NCBI RefSeq assembly: GCF_000745475.1
Contig: NZ_KN050692.1
Coordinates: forward strand, 451,955 to 515,954
Origin: Allobosea sp. UNC402CLCol
Lineage (GTDB): Bacteria; Pseudomonadota; Alphaproteobacteria; Rhizobiales; Beijerinckiaceae
DNA: 64,000 nucleotides
Direction: 5' to 3'
Made by a program: the position numbers and the translations under genes. Below the pieces are notes generated by a model, which saw nothing but the letters and a program-made list of their open reading frames with translations, was not told the DNA's origin and made no database searches. This document shows positions 58,133 to 64,000 of this stretch, piece by piece (positions within the stretch are counted from its first letter, which is position 1; each line of letters starts with the position of its first letter).

Positions 58133-58555
58133 ATGAAGACCGACGGCCGTCTGGCGCGGATGCTGCACGTGCTGGTGCATATGGGTTTGCTCGGCGGCAA
58201 GGAGACCTCGGAGCGGATTGCGCAGATGCTCAACACCAATCCCGTCGTTGTCCGCCGCACGCTGGGGGCGCTGCGCGACGCCGGCATCGTTGAGAGCGAA
58301 GGCGGCCGCGGCGGCGGCTGGAAACTGATCAGGACGCTCGACGAAATCACCGTGCTTGCCGTGCAGCGAGCGCTCAACGAGGGCCCCGTGCTCGCCGCCC
58401 CGGTCTCCCGCGACCATCCGTCCTGCCCGGTCGAGCGCGCCTCGAACTCCGTGCTGGAGGCAGCCCATGCGGCCGCCGAGACAGTGCTTCTGAAGAAATA
58501 CGCGGCAACCACGCTGGCCGATATTGCCGGCATCGCGCTGGCCACCGGCAATTAG
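58133..58555 (+). CDS. Rrf2-family transcriptional regulator
   Basis: 140 residues. KTDGRLARMLHVLVHMGLLGGKETSERIAQMLNTNPVVVRRTLGALRDAGIVESEGGRGGGWKLIRT is the Rrf2 winged helix. Only one Cys (SCPVE) is present, so an IscR/NsrR-type Fe-S cluster with three Cys is not expected. ATG at 58133. Twin inverted repeats upstream suggest it controls itself and the divergent hydrolase. Ligand unknown; Rrf2 proteins without cluster often sense small electrophiles or redox-cycling compounds. Confidence 0.9.
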   Translation: MKTDGRLARMLHVLVHMGLLGGKETSERIAQMLNTNPVVVRRTLGALRDAGIVESEGGRGGGWKLIRTLDEITVLAVQRALNEGPVLAAPVSRDHPSCPVERASNSVLEAAHAAAETVLLKKYAATTLADIAGIALATGN

Positions 58556-58604
58556 CGACAGATATCTTTCATCCGGCTCGACCGAGCCTGATGAAGGATA
58601 GATT

Positions 58605-60770
58605 CTAAGCCTCGACCGGCTCTTCCTCGTCCTGCCGCATGCGCGCCATCGGAACTTCGTGCTCGGCATCGAGCACGAGCGAAACCGGCGCCTTGGTCAA
58701 TTCGCTGAGGCGATAGGCCACTTCGAGCGCGTGGCCGTTGCTGGCCTTTCCGCTCATCACGAGGCCACCCTGCGCCCGGCGCGCGACCGGCTCCAGCATC
58801 GAAGCCTCATCGTTGGAAGCGGCGGCGACCAGGACCCAGTCATAGGTCTCGCAGAGCGCGTCGAGCGCGACATCGACCAGATCGGCGGCGGCGAAGACCG
58901 CCTCGCGTCCCGCCCGGCCCGGGCCGATGCTGTGCAGGCGCGAGCCCGTCGCCCGCATGATGATGTCGGAAAACAGCGCCTCCCCGGCCAGCAGCTCCGA
59001 GAAACCCGGTTCGCCATGGTCGTGGTCGCTGGTGAGATCGACAAGGATGCAGCGGCAGCGCTGCGCCAGCAATTCGGCGAGATCATGCGGCCTGGCGGCG
59101 CCCTCGGCACCAGCGTCCAGCACCAGCATGACCGGCGCCAGGCCGCGCTGTGGCTCCTCGGTGCGTTCCGCCATCGCGGCCAGCGTTTCCTCCGGGCGGT
59201 CGAGGTCGAGCCTGATATGGCCGAGGCGGCCGGCATGGGTCAGCAGGCCCGCGACCGAATCGCGACGCGGTGTCTCGGGCGTCGGATTCTCCGACTTCGC
59301 CGCGGCCTCCTCATCAGCGACCGAGACCCAGCGCGGGCCGCGCGGCTGCGGCAGCGGGCGGGCCTGCCCGTTCAGGAGCTCCCGCGTCACGATGGTCGCC
59401 AGCGCGATCAGGAAGGTCGCAAGCGTCGAGACGAGGACGATCGGCAGCTTCTTCGGGAAGGACGGATCGATCGGCTCGACGGCGCGCGAGATGATGCGCG
59501 CATCGGCCGGGGTGGCATTCAGCGTGTCGCGCGCCACGGCCTCCCGATAGCGCTGCATATACTGCTCGAGCTGCTCGCGCAGGGTGCGGGCATCGAGTTC
59601 GAGCGCGCGCAACTGCACCTCGCTGTCGTTGGAGGTGGCGACGTTCTTCTTCTGGCCGTCGAGCGCGGCCTGGAAGCTTTCGACGCGCTGGCCGGTGATC
59701 TTGGCCTCGTTCTCCAGCGTGCGGACGGCGCGCTCGGCAGCGCCGCGCAACTGGCCTTCGAGATCGGCGAGTTGGGCGTTCAGCTCCTTGATACGGGGAT
59801 GACCGGGCAGGAGGCTGCGCGATTCCGCCGCGATCTGGGCGCGGAGATTGACGCGCTGCTCGATCAGCCGGCGGACGAGTTCGTTGTTGGCCACCTCCGG
59901 AATCTCGAAGGTGCGGCCCTGCTTGATCGCATCGCGGATCATCCCCGCCTTGGCCTGCGCCTCGGCCTGCTGGCTGCGCGCCGCGGAGAGCTGCGTCGAG
60001 AGATCGGCGAGTTGCTGCGCGTTGATGCTGGTGTTGTTGGGGCCGGCGAAGAGGCCGTGCTGGGCGCGGAACGTCTCGACCTTGGCGTCGGCCTCGGCCA
60101 CGCGCTTGCGCAGCGGCTCGATGGTGGTCGAGAGCCAGGCTGAGGCGCTGCGGGCATTGTCCTGCTTCGCCGCCTCCTGGAACTCCAGATAGGTCTCGGC
60201 GATGGTGTTGGCGGCCTTGGCGGCGAGCGCCCGGTCCTGCGAGGTGAACTCGATCGCGACGATGCGCGAGCGCGCCACCGGATAGACCAGGAGCCGGTCG
60301 TAATACTTCTCGAGAACGCGCTCTTCGGGAGAGCGGTCGGCCGGGTGGGCGCCGAGGCCCATCATCACCGCGACCTTGCGCAGGGCTCCGAGCGCGCCCG
60401 CACCGGAATCGAATTCGGGATTGCCGACGAGGCCGATGCGCTTGATCGCCTCCCGCGCCAGGTCGCGCGACATCATGATCTGCACCTGGCTCTGCACGGC
60501 CTCGGCGTCGAACTGGCCGGAGGTGTCCTGAGCCGACTGGCCGGGCAATGCGTAGAAACCGCTGCGGCTTTCCAGCAGCAGGCGCACCTCGCCGGTATAG
60601 CGGGGCGTCACGACGTTCACCGCGAGGAAGGACAGGCCGAGCGCCGCCAGCGTGGGCACGACGACCCAGGCTCTCCGGCGCTTGATCGCCGCCCAGAGTG
60701 CCGCGAGGTCGAGCATGTCGCCCCGGCCTTCGCCGTTGCCTCGCGCTTCAGTCCCAGCTTCAGCGGTCAT
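58605..60770 (-). CDS. Wzc/GumC-like polysaccharide co-polymerase with degenerate kinase domain
   Basis: 721 residues. N-terminal Wzz domain with helix WVVVPTLAALGLSFLAVNVV (about 34-53), long periplasmic part with coiled coils (residues ~180-400) and second helix LPIVLVSTLATFLIALATIV (about 440-460). Then ~250 cytoplasmic residues laid out like a BY-kinase (VMLVLDAGAEG, CRCILVDLTSD, DWVLVAAASNDEAS), but no GxxGxGK(T/S) P-loop and no C-terminal Tyr cluster. So it should regulate chain length without tyrosine-kinase activity. ATG at 60770 follows GGTGGATC. Part of the exopolysaccharide locus with the OPX protein and the glycosyltransferase. Confidence 0.88.
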   Translation of the reverse strand: MTAEAGTEARGNGEGRGDMLDLAALWAAIKRRRAWVVVPTLAALGLSFLAVNVVTPRYTGEVRLLLESRSGFYALPGQSAQDTSGQFDAEAVQSQVQIMMSRDLAREAIKRIGLVGNPEFDSGAGALGALRKVAVMMGLGAHPADRSPEERVLEKYYDRLLVYPVARSRIVAIEFTSQDRALAAKAANTIAETYLEFQEAAKQDNARSASAWLSTTIEPLRKRVAEADAKVETFRAQHGLFAGPNNTSINAQQLADLSTQLSAARSQQAEAQAKAGMIRDAIKQGRTFEIPEVANNELVRRLIEQRVNLRAQIAAESRSLLPGHPRIKELNAQLADLEGQLRGAAERAVRTLENEAKITGQRVESFQAALDGQKKNVATSNDSEVQLRALELDARTLREQLEQYMQRYREAVARDTLNATPADARIISRAVEPIDPSFPKKLPIVLVSTLATFLIALATIVTRELLNGQARPLPQPRGPRWVSVADEEAAAKSENPTPETPRRDSVAGLLTHAGRLGHIRLDLDRPEETLAAMAERTEEPQRGLAPVMLVLDAGAEGAARPHDLAELLAQRCRCILVDLTSDHDHGEPGFSELLAGEALFSDIIMRATGSRLHSIGPGRAGREAVFAAADLVDVALDALCETYDWVLVAAASNDEASMLEPVARRAQGGLVMSGKASNGHALEVAYRLSELTKAPVSLVLDAEHEVPMARMRQDEEEPVEA

Positions 60771-60915
60771 GATCCACCCATGTGACGCAGAACTCTCGCA
60801 TCCCGGGAAGGACGCCGCGTCATTCAAGGCTCAGTAAGGTTAGTGCCAGGTAAATGCCGGAGCCTCCAACCTCCGAAATCGTCGATTTTCATCTCCTCCA
60901 CGCCTCCAGACACAA

Positions 60916-60939
60916 AAGCCCGACCTCTCGGCCGGGCTT
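60916..60939 (-). terminator. Intrinsic terminator after DUF3617 gene
   Basis: Stem AAGCCCGaCC/GGcCGGGCTT (one mismatch), loop TCTC, weak T run on the reverse strand; 44 bases after the stop of the gene at 60983. Confidence 0.75.
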
Positions 60940-60982
60940 CACGTCGACGTCCGGATTGTGCTCCGGGCCCTGTCGGCAACTC

Positions 60983-61465
60983 TTATGGCTTGGGCGCCTG
61001 AGGCATCGAGATGACCTTGCCGTCCGGCATGATGATGTCGCCCGGCTTCTGCCCCGGACCACAATCGCCGAGACGCTTGGCCTCGACCACCAGCCTGCGC
61101 TCCACCGGACCGGACTGGCCGGGCATGCCGGAGATCTTCGTCGTCCCCTCGGTTCGCAGCGAAGTTTCGAAATCGCCGGTGATAACGCTGCTCCCAGAGG
61201 CCTTGACCGGCCCCATGGAGCACTCCGTCTCCACCGCGTAGCCGGTCGCCGTCTTGGTCACCAGCATCTTGGAACAGGCGCCCGCCGTCATGCCGCCAAT
61301 GGCGGATTGGTCAGTGCCGGGGCCGACGCACTGCTTGGCCACCGCTTCTCCCTGCTCCCCGGTCGATTTGGTCTCCCAGAGGCCAGGCTTGCGCTGCGGG
61401 AGATCCTCGGCAAAGGCCGGGACGGATGACAGGATCGCGATCGCGGCGAGCACCACAGATTTCAT
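60983..61465 (-). CDS. DUF3617 family periplasmic protein
   Basis: 160 residues. Signal peptide (SVVLAAIAILSSVPAFA), then RKPGLWETKST (the KPGLWE start is typical of DUF3617), KQCVGPGTDQ, GACSKMLVTKTATGYAVETECSM and VEAKRLGDCGPGQKPGDII. Several Cys likely form disulfides. Function unknown. ATG at 61465. Divergent from the OPX gene, so an accidental resident of the polysaccharide locus is possible. Confidence 0.85.
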   Translation of the reverse strand: MKSVVLAAIAILSSVPAFAEDLPQRKPGLWETKSTGEQGEAVAKQCVGPGTDQSAIGGMTAGACSKMLVTKTATGYAVETECSMGPVKASGSSVITGDFETSLRTEGTTKISGMPGQSGPVERRLVVEAKRLGDCGPGQKPGDIIMPDGKVISMPQAPKP

Positions 61466-61668
61466 TTCCGGTCTCCTCGCGAGAATCGTTCGGGTCGAGC
61501 CTCAGACAAGGCCGGCGGGGAGGCCAGAATAAGGCGACCTACCTTGAATGGCTCAGCGGAATACGCCCTCCAGCGCCACCCGGAAGACCAGCGGGAAGAC
61601 CGGAAGGAAGCCTTTGTTAACCATGTCGGGGCTAATGCTCTGCGCGAATTCCGCACGGATAGCCATCG

Positions 61669-62229
61669 ATGAGTCGACGCCTCGCCTCTCTCGCCCTGGC
61701 CGCCGCCATGACGGTGGGCGCCTGCGCGCCCCGGTATCAGGCGACGGACTACGCACTCGCCCAGCCAGAGGGCCCCTATCAGCTCGCCAGCGGCGACAAG
61801 CTGCGCATCATCGTCTTCGGCCAGGACAATCTCTCGAACATCTATGCCGTCGACGGCTCGGGCAAGATCTCGATGCCCCTGGTCAATACGATCGTGGCCC
61901 AGGGCCGCTCCACCCAGCAACTGGCGCGCGAGATCGAGGCGAAGCTGCGCGGCGGATATCTGCGCGAGCCCAAGGTCTCGGTCGAGGTCGATACCTACCG
62001 CCCGTTCTTCGTGCTGGGCGAAGTGACGAATTCCGGCCAGTTCCCCTTCGTCAGCGGCATGACGGTGCAGACCGCCGTCGCCATCGCGGGCGGCTTCACC
62101 CCGCGCGGGCAGCGCAATTCGGCGGAGGTCACCCGGCAGATCGAGGGCCAGCTCGTCACCGCGACGGTGCCGATCACCTACCCGGTCCAGCCCGGCGACA
62201 CGATCGTCATCAAGGAACGCTGGTTCTGA
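61669..62229 (+). CDS. Polysaccharide export outer-membrane lipoprotein (Wza/OPX family)
   Basis: 186 residues. Lipobox in AAAMTVGACAP (Cys about residue 19). Poly_export domain YQLASGDKLRIIVFGQDNLSNIYAVD and SLBB-like VLGEVTNSGQFPFVSGMTVQTAVAIAGGF. Short for the family (Wza is about 380), having one SLBB and no long C-terminal helix, as in several rhizobial OPX proteins. Expected to form the outer-membrane exit with the Wzc-like protein. Glycosyltransferase follows 20 bases downstream. Confidence 0.92.
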   Translation: MSRRLASLALAAAMTVGACAPRYQATDYALAQPEGPYQLASGDKLRIIVFGQDNLSNIYAVDGSGKISMPLVNTIVAQGRSTQQLAREIEAKLRGGYLREPKVSVEVDTYRPFFVLGEVTNSGQFPFVSGMTVQTAVAIAGGFTPRGQRNSAEVTRQIEGQLVTATVPITYPVQPGDTIVIKERWF

Positions 62230-62249
62230 CACCCCCGCCCGGCCCCGCC

Positions 62250-63440
62250 ATGAGCGCCGCCGAAGGTGCGCCGCTCAGAATCCTCCATGTCTTTCGCGCA
62301 CCGCTCGGCGGGCTCTTCCGGCATGTGCTCGACGTGGCGCGCGGACAGGCCGAGCGCGGCCATGAGGTGGGCATCTTCTGCGACGCCACCACAGGAGGGG
62401 CTCGCGCCGACGAGGTGTTCAGCGAGCTCGCTCAGACGCTGTCGCTCGGGATCACGCGCGTGCCGATGTCGCGCTATCCGAGCCGGACGGACGTCAAGGC
62501 GCAACTGGCGGAGATGGCCCTGCGCCGGCGCCTCGACCCCGATATCGTGCACTGTCACGGCTCGAAGGGCGGGGTCTATGGCCGTGTCCCGGCGCTGCTC
62601 TCGCCGGGCCGCCGCTATGCCACCGCCTATACGCCGCATGGCGGCAGCTTCAACTACAAGCCCGGCAGCACCGAGCATAAGGTCTACATGACGGTGGAGC
62701 GCCTGCTCGAGCGCGCGACCGACATGTTCCTGTTCGAGAGCCGCTTCATCGCCGGACGCTTCGAGGCCCATGTCGGGCATCAGCCCAGGACGGAGCACCG
62801 CATCGTGCTCAACGGCATCTCCGAAGCCGAGTTCGAGCCGATCAGCCACAGCGCGGCGAGTTTCGACCTGCTCTATCTGGGCGAGTTGCGCTCGGCCAAG
62901 GGCGTCGACACGCTGATCGACGCGCTCGCATTGCTGCGCCGGCGTGACGGGCTCGTCCCGCGCATCCTCATCGTCGGCTCGGGGCCGGACGAGGCCGAGC
63001 TCAAGGGCATGACGGTTTCGCGCGGCATCGCCGATCAATGCGTCTTCGAGCCGCCAGGGCCGATCCGCAAGGCGCTGGCGCGGGCGCGGGCGATGGTCAT
63101 CCCGTCGCGCGCGGAATCGCTGCCCTATGTCATCCTCGAGGCGGCCGCGGCAGCGCAGCCGCTGATCTCGACCGATGTCGGCGGCATCAATGAAATCTAC
63201 GGGCCTCGCCACCGGCACCGCCTGATCAAGGCGAACGACCCCGCGATCCTCGCCGACGCCATAAGCGCCATGCTGGCGCGGTCGGAAAGCGAGCGCCTCG
63301 CCGAGGCGGCCGATCTCGCCGCCCATGTCCGCCAGCATTTCCAGCTGGATGACATGGTCGACGGCGTCATCGCCGCCTATCGCGATGCGCTTCGGGCACG
63401 CCGCGGTGGCGTCGCCACCTTGGCCGCCAGAGCCGGATGA
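62250..63440 (+). CDS. GT4-family glycosyltransferase
   Basis: 396 residues. N-terminal ILHVFRAPLGGLFRHVLDVARGQAERGHEVGIFCDA, HCHGSKGGVYGR, then LYLGELRSAKGVDTLIDAL and SRAESLPYVILEAAAAAQPLISTDVGG, the nucleotide-sugar site of GT4 enzymes. It transfers a sugar in exopolysaccharide assembly; donor and acceptor unknown. ATG at 62250, 20 bases after the OPX stop; an in-frame part upstream of it reads across the OPX gene and is not coding. A stem-loop follows its stop. Confidence 0.9.
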   Translation: MSAAEGAPLRILHVFRAPLGGLFRHVLDVARGQAERGHEVGIFCDATTGGARADEVFSELAQTLSLGITRVPMSRYPSRTDVKAQLAEMALRRRLDPDIVHCHGSKGGVYGRVPALLSPGRRYATAYTPHGGSFNYKPGSTEHKVYMTVERLLERATDMFLFESRFIAGRFEAHVGHQPRTEHRIVLNGISEAEFEPISHSAASFDLLYLGELRSAKGVDTLIDALALLRRRDGLVPRILIVGSGPDEAELKGMTVSRGIADQCVFEPPGPIRKALARARAMVIPSRAESLPYVILEAAAAAQPLISTDVGGINEIYGPRHRHRLIKANDPAILADAISAMLARSESERLAEAADLAAHVRQHFQLDDMVDGVIAAYRDALRARRGGVATLAARAG

Positions 63441-63475
63441 CATCAGATGGAATCGCTTCGCGGTTCCATCTGATG
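63441..63475. terminator. Stem-loop directly after the glycosyltransferase
   Basis: CATCAGATGGAA (63441-63452) and TTCCATCTGATG (63464-63475) pair perfectly around an 11-base loop and begin at the first base after the stop codon. No T tract follows, so it may stabilise the 3' end or mark a repeat rather than terminate. Confidence 0.5.
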
Positions 63476-63501
63476 TCTGAATCCGTCTCTTGCCGAAGGG
63501 T

Positions 63502-63554
63502 TAGAGCATGATGTCGCCCGAAAACCGGCTCCCACTTTTCGGCATCATGCTCTA
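63502..63554. repeat. Inverted repeat, AAAAGTGG family
   Basis: Outer arms TAGAGCATGATG (63502-63513) and CATCATGCTCTA (63543-63554), inner CCGAAAA/TTTTCGG. Related to 54108-54145. The last three bases overlap the stop codon region of the SMR gene at 63552. Confidence 0.85.
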
Positions 63555-63887
63555 GGTCAGTTTGAGAGCCACGACGCCGCCGACCACGAGCAGGATGCCG
63601 AGCCAGCCGGCCCGGTTGATCCGCTGGCCGAAGGCGAGCGCCCCGATGATCGCCGTCGCGACGAGGCCGGCCCCGCCCCAGACTGCATAGGCGACCGAGA
63701 GATCCATGCCCTTGATGGCCTGAGCAAGGGCGCCGAAGGCGCCCATGACGAGCAGCACTCCGCCAGCGCCCGGCAGGCGACGGGTCATCCCGTCCGAGAG
63801 CTTAAGCAGATAGGTGCCCGACAGCTCCAGGAGAACGGCGAAGAGAAGCCAGAGCAGGGGCATGAATTGAACGACGGAGACATTCAC
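63552..63887 (-). CDS. Small multidrug resistance (SMR) efflux protein, second of a pair
   Basis: 111 residues, four hydrophobic helices. Essential Glu in LLFAVLLELSGTYLLKLSDG (helix 1), then the SMR pattern AYAVWGGAGLVATAIIGALAFGQRI and a last helix ending GVVALKLT. Exports cationic drugs or guanidinium-type compounds with proton exchange. GTG at 63887 overlaps the upstream gene by four bases (GTGA) behind GGGGAGG. The stop is created within the repeat at 63502-63554. Confidence 0.9.
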   Translation of the reverse strand: MNVSVVQFMPLLWLLFAVLLELSGTYLLKLSDGMTRRLPGAGGVLLVMGAFGALAQAIKGMDLSVAYAVWGGAGLVATAIIGALAFGQRINRAGWLGILLVVGGVVALKLT

Positions 63888-64000
63888 ACATGCCTCCCCT
63901 CGCTCGACAGACGCTTATCCTCTGCCTCGCCACCATGGCCGATGCCGGCTTCGATCAGGACGATGCCGACCAGGATCGCCGCCAGCGCGGCGAAGCGGCC
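63884..64000 (-). CDS. SMR efflux protein, first of a pair, C-terminal part only
   Basis: 38 codons before the right edge, reading a hydrophobic helix (RFAALAAILVGIVLIEAGIG) followed by a charged tail (EAEDKRLSSEG) and TGA at 63884-63886. The helix and the four-base overlap with the next SMR gene suggest the upstream subunit of a heterodimeric SMR pump (EbrAB/YkkCD-like). The rest is outside the window. Confidence 0.7.
   Translation of the reverse strand, partial: GRFAALAAILVGIVLIEAGIGHGGEAEDKRLSSEGRHV

Noticed and set aside
61548..62249. N-terminal extension of the glycosyltransferase frame
   Set aside because: It reads out of frame across the complete OPX lipoprotein gene; the GT4 fold begins at 62250.
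1..64000. CRISPR arrays, transposases, prophage genes, rRNA operon
   Set aside because: Looked for spaced direct repeats, DDE/HUH motifs and phage structural genes; none found. The repeats present are single palindromic elements.

Overview
The window is high-GC chromosomal DNA whose gene content and synteny fit an alphaproteobacterium of the Hyphomicrobiales (Rhizobiales); a Bosea/Methylobacterium-like soil bacterium is my best guess. Support comes from the GTTC-N7-GTTC LexA box in front of imuA-imuB-dnaE2, the COX15/DUF2842 pair, the order aminotransferase - hom - glpX - recJ, the CoA-binding protein next to metZ, and the interspersed palindromic repeats typical of this order. Species cannot be named from the sequence alone.

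Layout. (1) 1-6 kb: a CoA-dependent aerobic aromatic-acid cluster. A flavin monooxygenase (only its N-terminus is in the window) diverges from an SDR, a MarR regulator, an enoyl-CoA hydratase, an acyl-CoA dehydrogenase, a 2-aminobenzoate/benzoate-type CoA ligase and a RidA-fold protein. Together they look like a route for anthranilate or a similar ortho-substituted benzoate. (2) 6-10 kb: an EF-hand protein, then cysHDN for sulfate activation and APS reduction; CysN carries an unusual C-terminal DUF2061-like membrane domain. (3) 10.5-16.3 kb: the SOS mutagenesis cassette imuA-imuB-dnaE2 with its LexA box. (4) 16.5-22.4 kb: an ABC exporter, cardiolipin synthase, an endonuclease/phosphatase-fold protein, a split chromate transporter and tRNA-Glu. 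(5) 22.5-34.2 kb: recJ, a flavoprotein, glpX, hom, a methyltransferase, an aminotransferase, a lipoprotein and PHA synthase. (6) 34.2-37.3 kb: a lower-GC accessory patch with a structured non-coding stretch and small secreted or membrane proteins. (7) 37.4-54.4 kb: FadL porin, FAH-family hydrolase, argC with a possible arginine-rich leader and terminator, small secreted proteins, an unknown membrane protein with an internal duplication, rplM-rpsI, thioesterase, enoyl-CoA hydratase, CoA-binding protein, ClpP-like periplasmic protein, FAD hydroxylase, metZ and the heme A synthase. (8) 54.4-63.5 kb: an exopolysaccharide-flavoured region with a deacetylase, a FemAB/CelD-like acyltransferase, a Wzc-like protein without a P-loop, an OPX lipoprotein and a GT4 glycosyltransferase, interrupted by an alpha/beta hydrolase and a divergent Rrf2 regulator. 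(9) The window ends in a pair of SMR efflux genes, the upstream one truncated by the window edge.

Points most worth following: the CysN-DUF2061 fusion; the same GTTCG-N6-CGAACGC inverted repeat in front of both cysH and metZ, which suggests one sulfur regulator; the Arg-rich leader plus intrinsic terminator before argC; twin operators between the Rrf2 gene and the hydrolase; the duplicated-domain protein at 43.9-45.2 kb; the pseudokinase-like Wzc; and the RidA homologue that lacks the usual Arg. No CRISPR array, prophage, transposase or complete insertion sequence was seen.
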